Below, one piece after another: positions 1 through 8,588 of a stretch of DNA of 64,000 nucleotides. The stretch lies in assembly GCF_001187845.1 (NCBI RefSeq), contig NZ_CP012160.1, positions 2,356,001 to 2,420,000 of the forward strand. The letters are read 5' to 3'. Source of the stretch: Octadecabacter temperatus (GTDB lineage Bacteria > Pseudomonadota > Alphaproteobacteria > Rhodobacterales > Rhodobacteraceae). The notes below the pieces were generated by a model, which made no database searches, had not been told where the DNA came from, and worked only from the letters and a program-made list of their open reading frames with translations. How positions within the stretch are numbered: the first letter of the stretch is position 1; each line of letters starts with the position of its first letter. The position numbers and the translations under genes were made by a program.

Positions 1-418
1 CAATCGTTTCGGGCTGCGGGTCTTCGTCCGCCAACCAAGTGTCATGTTTTACATCCTGCGCAAGCATCGCCAGAAGCGTTTCGCGCACCACGTAAAAGGG
101 CTCTGCAGGGGCTTTGGTCACGACCATCGCGACACGTGGTGCAACGAGATCTTTCGCGGATTTCGCAACCTGTTGCGCACGCATGAACATCGCGATGAAA
201 TAGATTTGGAGGAAGAACACCCAGAACAGGCATGCGCTGACCAACACATATCGCGCCAAGCCGATGTTATGTTCTGGTCGCAACCACCACGCCCAAAAGA
301 AACCCGCCGCAACGAGCCAGACAGTAACAAATACGCGGTATTTCACGCGGGTGCGCCCCGTAAGGACGGCCTCGCGGAATTGGGATTGGTTTGCGGAAGG
401 TTTAGGCAGAAATCGCAT
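1..418 (-). CDS. Cellulose-synthase-like family 2 glycosyltransferase (N-terminal part only)
   Basis: Translating the minus strand from the ATG at 418 gives an uninterrupted frame to the window edge (139 codons), so the C-terminal part lies outside. Residues 30-48 and 53-75 are two hydrophobic membrane segments. They are followed by PRVAMVVTKAPAEP and DTWLADEDP, the opening strand and acidic motif of membrane-bound cellulose synthase-like GT2 enzymes. Such enzymes polymerise sugars from UDP-sugars at the inner membrane. The start overlaps the 3' end of galE by 17 bp, so it is the third gene of the uxs-galE operon. Which polymer it makes cannot be told from this fragment. Confidence 0.8.
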   Translation of the reverse strand, partial: MRFLPKPSANQSQFREAVLTGRTRVKYRVFVTVWLVAAGFFWAWWLRPEHNIGLARYVLVSACLFWVFFLQIYFIAMFMRAQQVAKSAKDLVAPRVAMVVTKAPAEPFYVVRETLLAMLAQDVKHDTWLADEDPQPETI

Positions 419-1403
419 GGGCGGCCTCCATTCCCATGCTGCGAACCGCATCCGTCACGATTGTCGTAAGGTCAGATCGCTGCGGCACGAATCCAAGCAT
501 TTCGCGTGCAAGTGATGCATCTGCCACCAACACGGGCGGATCACCAATACGACGTCGGGCAACCTCAACAGGCACATTACATCCTGTGACCTTCTCAACC
601 ATTTCGACAATTTCAAAGTTAGACGCACCCTGCCCGCTGCCCAGATTAACGGTAAGGTTCCCACCATTTGCGCGAAGGTGCTCGAACGCCAAGATATGCC
701 CATGAGCAAGGTCGGACACATGAACGTAGTCGCGAATGCAGCTGCCGTCCGGCGTGTCATAGTCACCGCCGAACAGTTTCAGCAGCGGGGTTCGTCCAAT
801 GGCCGCGAATATCGTAAGCGGAATGAGATGGGTTTCGGGATCATGGTTTTCCCGCAAAGTGCCACTAACGTCCGCTCCTGCGACATTGAAATACCGCAAG
901 ATGCCGTATGCCATGTCAGTCTGTGGCGCGACGTCCATCAGCATCTGCTCACACATCAGTTTGGTCATCCCATACGGATTGATGGGGCGTTGCGGCGTGG
1001 TTTCATCGACAGGGATTTGATCGGGAATGCCATAAGTCGCACAGCTGCTGGACAGGACAAACGTTTTAACTCCAGCAGCTGCGCAGGCGGTGAGAAGGGA
1101 CAGCATCCCACCGACGTTGTTGTCATAGTATTTCAAAGGATCTGTGACAGACTCGCCCACATAGGCGGAGGCCGCAAAATGCAGCACTGTATCGACGTTG
1201 TGTTTGATCAAAGCATCGGTAACCCGTTCCGTATCGCGAAGATCCAGATTAACGAGCGACCCCCAACGAACGGCATCACGTGATCCCGTGGACAGGTTGT
1301 CGATGGTCAGCGGTTTGATCCCACGCGCCGCCAAGGCAAGACACGCATGGCTACCGATGTAGCCCGCCCCGCCAGTCAAACATATGGACCCCTTAGATGT
1401 CAC
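402..1403 (-). CDS. galE: UDP-glucose 4-epimerase
   Basis: A 333-residue extended short-chain dehydrogenase. The NAD-binding motif [10 protein letters not shown] is at the N-terminus, the catalytic Ser/Thr region SSSCATYG comes in the middle, and NPYGMTK supplies the YxxxK pair. The length fits GalE. It interconverts UDP-glucose and UDP-galactose in the cytoplasm. Its ATG overlaps the TGA of the preceding uxs-like gene (ATGA), and its 3' end overlaps the next glycosyltransferase gene by 17 bp. This tight coupling suggests it supplies precursor for that enzyme rather than serving galactose breakdown; no other Leloir genes are nearby. Confidence 0.9.
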   Translation of the reverse strand: MTSKGSICLTGGAGYIGSHACLALAARGIKPLTIDNLSTGSRDAVRWGSLVNLDLRDTERVTDALIKHNVDTVLHFAASAYVGESVTDPLKYYDNNVGGMLSLLTACAAAGVKTFVLSSSCATYGIPDQIPVDETTPQRPINPYGMTKLMCEQMLMDVAPQTDMAYGILRYFNVAGADVSGTLRENHDPETHLIPLTIFAAIGRTPLLKLFGGDYDTPDGSCIRDYVHVSDLAHGHILAFEHLRANGGNLTVNLGSGQGASNFEIVEMVEKVTGCNVPVEVARRRIGDPPVLVADASLAREMLGFVPQRSDLTTIVTDAVRSMGMEAAHAISA

Positions 1404-2419
1404 TCTGCCGCCATCGACGCTTGAGGAACCAAGCCCGCCTCCATTGCAAAATATGGGATTGTTTGCGCAAGACCTTCAGCGAGCGTCACACGCGGCGCCC
1501 AGCCCAAAACCTCATTCGCGCGGGTGATGTTTGGTTTGCGCTGTTTGGGGTCGTCCTGTGGCAATTCCACGAAGCGAAGCTTTGAGGTCGAGGTTAGCGT
1601 TTCAATCACTGTTTCGGCCAACTGTAGGACTGTGAATTCGGTTGGATTGCCAAGATTGACCGGTTCGCACACTGCGTCGGTTGCATTCATCAAGGCCATC
1701 AAGCCGCAAATCATATCGCTCAGATAGCAAAACGAACGTGTCTGGCTGCCGTCGCCGTAAACTGTGACGTCAGCCCCCGCCAATGCTTGAACGACAAAGT
1801 TGGAAACGACCCTACCGTCGCTTGGCGACATACGCGGGCCATAGGTGTTGAATATCCGCGCGATCCGGGTGCTGACGCCCCGTTGCTGGTGATATTCATA
1901 AAACAGCGTCTCAACGGCGCGCTTACCTTCATCATAACATGACCGTGGCCCAACTGTGTTGACGTTGCCGTGGTATCCTTCGGGCTGCGGACTGATATCT
2001 GGGTCGCCGTACACTTCAGACGTGGATGACTGTAGAATTGTCGCGCCCCAACGCTCAGCTAGATCAAGCAAATTCATCGCGCCGTAAACATTGGTCTTGA
2101 ACGTATGTAGTGGGTTCTCTTGATACTTTGGCGGAGAAGCCGCGCAAGCCAAATTGTAGATCTGATCAACAGCCCCGATCTCGGGCAGCTCGTCGACGAT
2201 ATCATGACTAACGAGCGTGAATCGAGGGTGGCTAAAAAGCTTCTCAACATTACAAAGACGGCCCGTCAGAAAGTTGTCGACACACACAACCCAGTGCCCA
2301 TCTTCAAGAAGCGTCTCGCACAGGTGCCCGCCAAGAAACCCGGCACCGCCAGCCACGAGGATACGCTTTTCGTCACCACACTTTTGTTGGTAAAAATCCG
2401 TTGTAAATATCGTCACCAC
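1400..2419 (-). CDS. UDP-glucuronate decarboxylase-like (UDP-xylose synthase) SDR
   Basis: An extended SDR of about 339 residues. It has the NAD motif [10 protein letters not shown], the segment [10 protein letters not shown], the STSEVYG catalytic region, [11 protein letters not shown] (YxxxK) and [11 protein letters not shown], all typical of UXS enzymes that convert UDP-glucuronate to UDP-xylose. I chose a GTG start at 2419 (or 2416) because a GGGGGGA ribosome site lies just before it. The longer frame begins with TTG at 2530 and adds a 37-residue segment unlike the family. It is first in the uxs-galE-glycosyltransferase operon. A related NAD-dependent sugar epimerase activity cannot be excluded. 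Confidence 0.82.
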   Translation of the reverse strand: MVTIFTTDFYQQKCGDEKRILVAGGAGFLGGHLCETLLEDGHWVVCVDNFLTGRLCNVEKLFSHPRFTLVSHDIVDELPEIGAVDQIYNLACAASPPKYQENPLHTFKTNVYGAMNLLDLAERWGATILQSSTSEVYGDPDISPQPEGYHGNVNTVGPRSCYDEGKRAVETLFYEYHQQRGVSTRIARIFNTYGPRMSPSDGRVVSNFVVQALAGADVTVYGDGSQTRSFCYLSDMICGLMALMNATDAVCEPVNLGNPTEFTVLQLAETVIETLTSTSKLRFVELPQDDPKQRKPNITRANEVLGWAPRVTLAEGLAQTIPYFAMEAGLVPQASMAAE

Positions 2420-2568
2420 TGTTCCCCCCGAAACAATAGGCCTTGTCAAAAATGTTGCCTCGTTTGAAGGATGACTGACCGCTAAATATGCGAACATCCC
2501 AAGGCACCAGGGCAATAAAATCAGCCCCAAGGCGCGTTAAAATCTATGTAAACCGTAGGACGAAGGGG

Positions 2569-2583
2569 GGATTGGGGTAAGCT
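2569..2583 (-). promoter_or_regulatory. Candidate regulator box upstream of the uxs-galE operon
   Basis: On the minus strand this reads AGCTTACCCCAATCC, about 150 bp before the uxs start. It matches 13 of 15 positions of AACTTACCCTAATCC at 4144-4158 in the divergent regulator/exoprotein region. The repetition at two linked operons suggests a common regulator, most simply the LuxR-type protein encoded between them. This is inference from two or three sites only. Confidence 0.35.
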
Positions 2584-2613
2584 AACAATAAGGATAGCAT
2601 TGTTTGGCTTGGG

Positions 2614-3135
2614 TCAGTCGGGATAATTGAAATCGCTCACGGTTTTCCAGATATCGCGATTGATTGACCTCAATTCAGCGATTGCAGCTTTGACCGCTTC
2701 GGCGGCGGCCGCATCAAGGTCATTTACTTGCCCCATCATGAGTTTGTCTTTGCGATCCGCGATGCGCATCAGAATAGAGCGAGGGTTTTCACCTTCGTTA
2801 TCGAAGGCGTAAATACAATGGTTATAGCGGTTACGTAGCGCGGACTGGCGTTGAATTCGTCCGGTTAATTCCAACACGCGCTCGCGTTCAACTTTGTCTA
2901 CGCGGTCCAATTTTGAAAGCCGTTCAACCATGTCGATCCGCGCGCGTGTGGTGTTCAAGGTAAGGAAAACGACGGTCGCGATTTCCTTATCCATATCCGA
3001 AAGCCCTGCGATCAAATGGATCAACAGGCTTTCCGTGTTTGTCCAAGAATAGTTGAGCTTGCCGATCAGCAGCAGAAACGCGTCAAAATCGACGGCGCCA
3101 TCCCGCTTACTGATATCGACAACGGCACGCTTCAT
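2614..3135 (-). CDS. Unknown helical protein with an RNRYNH motif, coupled to the LuxR regulator
   Basis: A protein of 173 residues, starting at the ATG at 3135, which overlaps the stop of the upstream regulator gene (ATGA). I do not recognise a named family. The sequence looks all-helical: a WTNTESLLIHLIAGL helix, an LNTTRARIDMVERL helix, then QSALRNRYNHCIY at residues 98-109. R101-x4-H106 resembles the RN-x(n)-H signature of HEPN-type RNases and their relatives, but the match is short. No signal peptide or membrane segment is seen. Translational coupling to the regulator suggests it modulates or accompanies that protein. Its function is unknown. Confidence 0.75.
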   Translation of the reverse strand: MKRAVVDISKRDGAVDFDAFLLLIGKLNYSWTNTESLLIHLIAGLSDMDKEIATVVFLTLNTTRARIDMVERLSKLDRVDKVERERVLELTGRIQRQSALRNRYNHCIYAFDNEGENPRSILMRIADRKDKLMMGQVNDLDAAAAEAVKAAIAELRSINRDIWKTVSDFNYPD

Positions 3136-3848
3136 GACGACAGCTTGTGGCCATGATACCAATTCGCGGCTTCCGTTCGGTTGTGCACGCCCAGCTTGGC
3201 AATGATGTGATGCATGTGCAGCTTCACAGTATGTTGGGACAGCTGCAATTCATCAGCGATGTTCTTGTTTTGCATCCCGCTCGCCGCTGATTTTAGAACC
3301 TGCAGCTCCCGTGTTGTCAGCTTGACATCATCCAGCAGGTCCACCTTTTCGTCTTGTTGCGGTTCAGTGATCGTTTGATCAGCTGCAACAGGTGTGGGTG
3401 TTTTGGGGATCATCAGTTCTGACGGGACATAACATTCGCCCGACGTAATAAGACGTAAAACGGACAACCAACCATCCACGTTCAAATTCATCGGAAGAAA
3501 TCCTATCTTACCCCATGACGGGTTAACGTAGATTTCAGCCAGGAAATTCCGTGCAACACTCCGACGTCGATACGCCAAGACAATGCTCGCAAAAGGAAAC
3601 GCTTCAAGCAGTTGCGGCAGAACGGCTGTCAATTTGCCAATCATCGCTTCGTCCACTGCGATAAGCCGCACCGCATCGGCGCGTTCCTTACCCAACAAAA
3701 GCAGATCGTTCACCTGTGCTGTTCGCAAGCAAGCCATGCAAGGAAACTCGGTTTCCGCGATCGAAAGCATCGTATCCGAAAAGCCAAGCGCGTCTCCCAC
3801 AAACACGCCCGTTGCAGATTTGGAATTCAAAATCTCATCATGTTTCAT
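3132..3848 (-). CDS. LuxR/FixJ-family regulator with atypical receiver (CsgD-like)
   Basis: A 238-residue protein. Residues 176-232 form a LuxR helix-turn-helix (LTTRELQVLKSAASG, NIADELQLSQHTVKLHMHHI). The N-terminal 150 residues resemble a receiver domain but lack the usual acidic cluster near the first strand; IAVDEAM (D66) could be the remaining acidic site. The segment GFLPMNLNVDGWLSVLRLI followed by GECYVPSEL resembles the end of CsgD/VpsT-type domains. The start at 3848 was chosen over upstream ATGs because the extension is not domain-like; 3878 is an alternative. It lies between the polysaccharide operon and the divergent exoprotein operon, so it probably regulates both. Confidence 0.8.
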   Translation of the reverse strand: MKHDEILNSKSATGVFVGDALGFSDTMLSIAETEFPCMACLRTAQVNDLLLLGKERADAVRLIAVDEAMIGKLTAVLPQLLEAFPFASIVLAYRRRSVARNFLAEIYVNPSWGKIGFLPMNLNVDGWLSVLRLITSGECYVPSELMIPKTPTPVAADQTITEPQQDEKVDLLDDVKLTTRELQVLKSAASGMQNKNIADELQLSQHTVKLHMHHIIAKLGVHNRTEAANWYHGHKLSS

Positions 3849-4022
3849 ATCGTCACCCGTTAAATACTTCAGTCCCATCCCACCGATTAAATTACGGCGT
3901 CTCCAAACCGGAAACCTGTTCCGATCAACAAACAACGGATCAACACAGTGCGGGTTAAGTCCCACATTGCGCGTCCTACACTAGTACTCAAACTGCCCTC
4001 AGACAGTGAACGAAGCTTCCAA

Positions 4023-4035
4023 GAATTGGGTAAAA
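4023..4035 (-). promoter_or_regulatory. Candidate regulator box (TTTTACCCAATTC)
   Basis: The minus strand reads TTTTACCCAATTC, about 175 bp upstream of the regulator start. It shares the TTACCC-AAT core with the boxes at 4144-4158 and 2569-2583. It is also the left part of GGGTAAAATAACCC, an imperfect inverted repeat. It could be an autoregulatory site; this is inference. Confidence 0.3.
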
Positions 4036-4139
4036 TAACCCGTCGGAAGCCTGATAATTTGCCAAAACAGCAAATCACGAAGTCGAAAATAATCAGAACG
4101 ATCAATAATGTCGTCGGCCTGATCTAAAGCTTTACGTGG

Positions 4140-4158
4140 GGGTAACTTACCCTAATCC
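4140..4158 (+). promoter_or_regulatory. Candidate regulator palindrome upstream of the exoprotein operon
   Basis: GGGTAA-C-TTACCC is a perfect inverted repeat (4140-4152), extended by TAATCC. The 15 bases 4144-4158 match the box upstream of the uxs operon at 13 positions. A symmetric site of this size suits a dimeric LuxR-type regulator such as the one encoded next door. It lies about 500 bp before the exoprotein start, so another element may also be involved. Confidence 0.35.
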
Positions 4159-4658
4159 AAAGCATTTGCCGAATGAATTTTTTGTAACCGTTTGCAAAAA
4201 CTCAAGTTTATCACCGACCAGATAACCTAAGGGACTGTGGATAAATTGATCCGCGATCTAAACCTTTTGTTAACCTTCTGCGATTTAACGCCCAAAAATC
4301 AACGCCCTACCCTGCGCCAAGATCATTAACACATTGTCCAGCTTCCCGATCGCCTTTGATCGAACCAACCTAGGGCAGTCACGAATTTGCGTGATGGCCG
4401 ACACCGCATTCGGAGTTGGCGAAGGTTGCAACTAGGGGGCGAATTAGCCCGAATCACCTCGCTGCCACCTGACGTTGGAAATTAGACCTTGGGGGGCCCG
4501 CGAACGAAAACAAACAGACAGTCACATACTGGGTGAACCTTGGATCGAGTCATCGTCCGACGTTCCCAAATTGAACTTCAAACCAAAACATCATCTGCAC
4601 GTTGGTCGTCTTAGATAGAGTGACGATCCCGTAGGTGTAATTTTACGGAGATACAACA

Positions 4659-6386
4659 ATGTCTAGCAATAGAAATTTCATGATGCCCCCTATGGGCGGC
4701 AACGGTAACCAAGATCAGGACCAAGATCAGGATCAGGCGCAACTTCAGGCGCAAGCAGAGCTTCAGGCTCAGCTTCAAGGTCAAGGCCAATCCCAGCATT
4801 CCTCTAGCGAAAACGATAACGACAACGGGAATATGAACGGCAACGGCAACGGTAACCTGAATGGTAACGGAAACCTGAACGGTAACGGAAACGGTAATGA
4901 AAACGGGAACGGCAACTCCAATGCGAATGCCAGCTCGAACGGTAACGGGAACCTGAACGGAAACGGTAACCTGAACGGAAACCTCAACGGTAACCATAAC
5001 TCAAACTCAAACGCTTCAGATACTGACGTTGATGTCGATGTTGATATCGATCTGGATTTCGATGGGTACATGCCAGACGACAACGACTTTGCTGACGTCG
5101 ACCTGAGCCACTCTTCGACAGGTGACATCATCATGGCCGAGGGTGGCATTAACTACAGCCCAGGCGATGACATGAACCTCGAAGACATCCTTAACGATGC
5201 TCTGAACGGTGCTGGCAACGACTCTGCGACTGTGAACGCTCAGTCCAACAAGCTGACTGACAACGACACACTCGATCACGTGTCAAACAGCGGCAACCTG
5301 CAGCAGACCAACACCTCTTCAGGTGGTCACGCAAAAGCTGACGATGGCATCTCTGCGGGAGCAGATGGTGGCAAGGGCGACGGCGAAGCTTACGCAACTG
5401 GCGGATCAGCACTTGGTGGCATGGGCTTCGGTGGCCATGCAGCAGCGGGCGGTGGAACATCCGGTGACGGTGGAAAAGCCAAAGCAGCTGGTGGCGAAGG
5501 TGACGACGGTGGTGATGCCACTGCAGTCGGTCTTGGTGTCGGTCTTGGCGGCGCATCCTCTGGTGCAGGCGCAACTGGCGGAGAAGCCGGAAACGCTGGA
5601 TCTGTAGCTGCAGGTCTCGGCCTTGGTGCAGCACTGTCCGATGCGAACGCTGATGGCGGAGACTCCGGTGATGCCGGCGGAATCGGCCTTGGTCTTGGTG
5701 GCGCACATGCGGATGCCGATGCGGATGCAGATGCAGGTGGATCCGGCGGCTGGAGCCCGTTCAAAGGTGGCCACGGTAAAGGCAAGGACGACGATGGTTC
5801 TGCTGATGCGGATGCCGATGCGGATGCAACTGGAACCGGTGTAGGCACTGGAACTGGCACAAGCGGTAACGCAGGTGATGCAGACGCGTCGTCTGGCGCT
5901 ACAGGTATGGGCGCTGGAATGGCTGGATCTGGTGACGCTACTGGCGGCAACGGCGGCGACGCTGGTGCAGCATCCGGCGCTTGGAATGCAACAGCTGGTA
6001 ACGGTGGCATGAACACTGCGACGGCTGGTGCTGGTGGTGACGGCTATGGCGGACACGCTTGGGGCGGTGACACTGGTAACGCATTCGGTGGCCAAGCTCA
6101 GGTTGGCGGCGTCCAAGCTGGCGGCGGTACTGGCGGCGCAAGCGGTGACGCTTTTGCTGGCGGTGGCGGTGACGGCGGAAACGCTGGCATGTGGGGCTCA
6201 AACAACGGTGACGACGGTTATGTCACTGGTGAGAGCTTTGCTTCTGCTGCTTCGCAGATCGATACATCTGCGTTCAACCAGACCATCGTTCAGGGTGCAA
6301 ACGTGCTCGGTAACACTGTCGATATGACAGTTGTCGGCGGCTCGTTCAGCTCTAGCTACATCGGCGACGATGGCGACGGCGCATAG
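4659..6386 (+). CDS. Low-complexity secreted matrix-like protein (QD/NG/DV dipeptide tracts)
   Basis: A protein of 575 residues, start supported by an ACGGAGA ribosome site. Residues 18-46 alternate Gln with Asp, Ala or Leu; 52-118 are Asn-Gly repeats; 121-136 are alternating Asp-Val/Ile/Leu. Residues 157-220 are of more ordinary composition, 222-520 are Gly/Ala/Asp-rich with ADADADAD runs, and 521-575 hold FNQTIVQGANVLGN. I see no Cys, one Arg (R5) and few Lys. There is no signal peptide, and no RTX nonapeptides. With T1SS genes downstream, export by type I secretion is likely. The alternating residues suggest beta strands or a fibre. The motif NQTIVQGANVLG resembles repeats in the next gene. 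Enzymatic function is unlikely; the role is inferred only. Confidence 0.85.
   Translation: MSSNRNFMMPPMGGNGNQDQDQDQDQAQLQAQAELQAQLQGQGQSQHSSSENDNDNGNMNGNGNGNLNGNGNLNGNGNGNENGNGNSNANASSNGNGNLNGNGNLNGNLNGNHNSNSNASDTDVDVDVDIDLDFDGYMPDDNDFADVDLSHSSTGDIIMAEGGINYSPGDDMNLEDILNDALNGAGNDSATVNAQSNKLTDNDTLDHVSNSGNLQQTNTSSGGHAKADDGISAGADGGKGDGEAYATGGSALGGMGFGGHAAAGGGTSGDGGKAKAAGGEGDDGGDATAVGLGVGLGGASSGAGATGGEAGNAGSVAAGLGLGAALSDANADGGDSGDAGGIGLGLGGAHADADADADAGGSGGWSPFKGGHGKGKDDDGSADADADADATGTGVGTGTGTSGNAGDADASSGATGMGAGMAGSGDATGGNGGDAGAASGAWNATAGNGGMNTATAGAGGDGYGGHAWGGDTGNAFGGQAQVGGVQAGGGTGGASGDAFAGGGGDGGNAGMWGSNNGDDGYVTGESFASAASQIDTSAFNQTIVQGANVLGNTVDMTVVGGSFSSSYIGDDGDGA
4710..5012 (+). repeat. Tandem codon repeats for the QD and NG tracts
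   Basis: Positions 4710-4796 encode the Gln-alternating tract and 4812-5012 the Asn-Gly tract, built from hexamers such as AACGGT, AACGGA and AACCTG in imperfect tandem. Codons vary between copies (GGT, GGC, GGG, GGA), so the peptide repeat is kept under selection while the DNA has diverged. Shorter repeats encoding Ala-Asp runs lie at 5706-5735 and 5802-5828 and share nearly identical bases. Confidence 0.85.
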
Positions 6387-6403
6387 GCGTTAGAATAATC
6401 CTT

Positions 6404-6429
6404 CTGGGTCCGGAGCAATCCGGGCCCAG
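6404..6429 (+). terminator. Intercistronic stem-loop between the two exoprotein genes
   Basis: CTGGGTCCGGA and TCCGGGCCCAG form an 11 bp stem (one G-U pair) around a GCAA tetraloop. No T-run follows, so full termination is doubtful. It may act as a partial terminator or as an RNA-stabilising element that keeps the upstream structural gene more abundant than the downstream genes. Confidence 0.55.
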
Positions 6430-6547
6430 ACCCATTTCAGACTATTCGATTTAATAATTTTCAGAACACAGACGCATATTTTTTTGCGCACTAACAATAA
6501 AAAACTATTCGAGGCGAGCGCCAATATTAACTCAAAGCGAGGCTGCG

Positions 6548-8572
6548 ATGTTAATGGATAAAATGACCGAAATGGTCGCCCACATGGTCGGTATATTTCA
6601 CACGACCTTGGAAGAAGAACGGATGCGCGACGCCTTTGACAAATTCAAAGCGCTCGCAGCAGCGGACCCAGAAAACGACCCCCTAGAAGCGATGGGGATC
6701 GAGTTCAAAGCCAAGTACACGCTGGAGGGTTTCACCCCCGGATTGCGTTATGCCGAAGGTTCGCAGGTTGATCCGACCACTGATATTAGCAGCCCGTTCT
6801 TTTCGGGCGCGAACTACCCGATCCTGAAACTTCCACCGATTGTTTCAGGGCCCAATCACGATTTTCCATTCTTCGCGACTTCCGCAGAAGGCCGCATCAC
6901 GTTTACGCTTGAACCACCTTCAAGTGTCGTGGTCATCTCCTTTCAAGATGCCTACCTAACCGACAACGACATGATCCTGCTTGGCGACGGTGAAACTGTT
7001 TTCACCGACCCGTCCGAATTTTTGACGCAGTTGCAGACATATCAATCCATCGCGGTGGCAATCGCAGCGCCTGTAAATTCCGAGATGATCTTACCCGGTG
7101 AGAACGCAACCGCAGATGCCATCACGCTGCACGACAAAATGTCGACTGCAGAAGGTTCAACCCTTTCCGGCGTTTCAGCTAAGATTCTTCACGACGCCGA
7201 AGCAGTCGGCCTCCACATCAACGGTGAAGCCGTCGAAGAAATTCCAACGCTTGATGATCTGATGCCGGCGTTTATGGCTGCCGAAGATGAGGTCGATACC
7301 GTTGAACCGACGGATGACGAAGATGACGGTTACGATTGGCCCGATCCGTTCGAAAGCCTCGCACCCGGCTACAGTAACACTGACCTCGTCGACATCGACG
7401 ATGGGCACGAGGTTGTGACGGGTGCAAATCTGCTCGTCAACGAAGTCATCATTAATTCTTCCTGGCTCGACGCCCCGGTTTTTTCTGTCATGGGCGACGT
7501 CGTAAACCTCAACATCATTTCACAGGTCAACGTCCTTGTTGATCATGATTACGGAACCTTCGGCGAACTCATCGCATCAACTGCGATGAACGCCGCCACC
7601 CTTACGGCCACTGTCACCACTCCGGTGCCCGAGGAGGGTGAAGAGGTCGCCGGGGAAGCTGAAGATCTAGCGTTACCGTCCAATTGGGCAGTCACACGGA
7701 TTGACGGCGACCTCATCGCGATCAACCAGATAAATCAGTACAGTTTTGTGACCGATGACGACAGCGCTGAGCTGATCTTTGGAAGCACCAACACCTATAT
7801 TGGCATGGGCGACAACACGGTTATCAATCTCACCGATTTGGCGGAATTGGGCTATGGTTACGATCTGATCATGATCGGCGGCAGCATGATTTCCGTCAAT
7901 TGGATCAGCCAAACCAATGTTCTGATGGACAATGATACCGTGACAGTTAGCGGCGATATTCCTGTTGGCATAAGCGGCAGCGATAACCTTTTGTTCAATT
8001 CCGCAACGATCAATTCCGTCGGCGTGGACAGCTACAGCGAGATGCAAGACAACTTCGCCTCCGCGAGCGCGAATTTTGCGAACGGCGGCGTCGATATTGA
8101 TGAAAACGTCGCCCATGACAGCGTTTTTGAGGGCACTGAAATTCTGCGTGTTCTCTACATCGAAGGCGACCTGACAACGGTGAACTGGATTGAGCAAACC
8201 AATGTATTGGGAGACTCCGATCAAGTGCACCTCGCGCTGGAGAACCTTGAGACCACGACAGGCGCAACCGCGTCCGTCACCACGGGTTCAAACGCAACCA
8301 TAAACGCGGCGACCATCAACGAATTCGGCGTCGATTCACAAGTCGCCGTAAACGGTGACGTCTATGATGATGCCCTGCTTTATCAGGCCAATCTGATCGA
8401 CACGGACGCAGACCCGTTGGGCGTTGCAATGCCAGCCCTCGCAAACGAGGCCGTGGCTTTCCTCGCTGACGACATGATGGGCCCTGACGTCGCGCCAGAA
8501 GACACCGCAATTGTAGCAACCGCATCTGAAAGCACCGCGTCATCCGACGTGATGCAATCGATGTTGGCTTAA
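6548..8572 (+). CDS. Large secreted repeat protein of the T1SS locus
   Basis: A protein of 674 residues with no signal peptide, no Cys seen and an acidic composition; an AGCGAGG ribosome site precedes the ATG. The N-terminal 280 residues are not recognised. From about 291 a two-part repeat alternates. Motif A, of the form GD-x3-(V/I)N-x-I-x-QTNVL-x-D-x-D, is at 315-334, 386-405, 444-463 and 539-558. Motif B, GxNxLxNxATINxxGVDS-like, is at 291, 477 and 579. A weak A copy, LLYQANLIDTD, is at 610. This suggests a beta-solenoid or beta-strand stack. It lies 16 bp before the ABC transporter gene, pointing to type I export. It could be an adhesin, cap or minor component of the protein encoded upstream. 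Confidence 0.82.
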   Translation: MLMDKMTEMVAHMVGIFHTTLEEERMRDAFDKFKALAAADPENDPLEAMGIEFKAKYTLEGFTPGLRYAEGSQVDPTTDISSPFFSGANYPILKLPPIVSGPNHDFPFFATSAEGRITFTLEPPSSVVVISFQDAYLTDNDMILLGDGETVFTDPSEFLTQLQTYQSIAVAIAAPVNSEMILPGENATADAITLHDKMSTAEGSTLSGVSAKILHDAEAVGLHINGEAVEEIPTLDDLMPAFMAAEDEVDTVEPTDDEDDGYDWPDPFESLAPGYSNTDLVDIDDGHEVVTGANLLVNEVIINSSWLDAPVFSVMGDVVNLNIISQVNVLVDHDYGTFGELIASTAMNAATLTATVTTPVPEEGEEVAGEAEDLALPSNWAVTRIDGDLIAINQINQYSFVTDDDSAELIFGSTNTYIGMGDNTVINLTDLAELGYGYDLIMIGGSMISVNWISQTNVLMDNDTVTVSGDIPVGISGSDNLLFNSATINSVGVDSYSEMQDNFASASANFANGGVDIDENVAHDSVFEGTEILRVLYIEGDLTTVNWIEQTNVLGDSDQVHLALENLETTTGATASVTTGSNATINAATINEFGVDSQVAVNGDVYDDALLYQANLIDTDADPLGVAMPALANEAVAFLADDMMGPDVAPEDTAIVATASESTASSDVMQSMLA

Positions 8573-8588
8573 TAGGATATTACCGTAG

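Larger units (their letters stand above)
3849..4658. other. Long divergent intergenic region (810 bp)
   Basis: No convincing gene is present. The region is AT-richer than its surroundings and holds the control signals for both the regulator (leftward) and the exoprotein operon (rightward). Visible elements are the box at 4023-4035, a GGGTAA-C-TTACCC palindrome at 4140-4152 within a longer box, and a GGGCGAATTAGCCC inverted repeat at 4437-4450. A good ribosome site (ACGGAGA) lies before the ATG at 4659. The leader is long for a bacterial promoter region, suggesting complex control. Confidence 0.6.

Noticed and set aside
4270..4288. TTAA...TTAAC pair resembling a CtrA site
   Set aside because: The spacer is 11 bases, not the 7 expected for CtrA.
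4812..5012. CRISPR-like array
   Set aside because: The short periodic hexamers are in-frame codons for an Asn-Gly tract; no spacers of uniform length.
5390..6016. Long minus-strand frame (208 codons) rich in Pro and Ala opposite the Gly/Ala-rich protein
   Set aside because: It is the reverse complement of Gly/Ala/Asp codon repeats, has no ribosome site and no recognisable motif.
4659..8572. RTX (calcium nonapeptide) repeats in the exoproteins
   Set aside because: No tandem GGxGxDxUx series was seen; only isolated Gly/Asp-rich segments.
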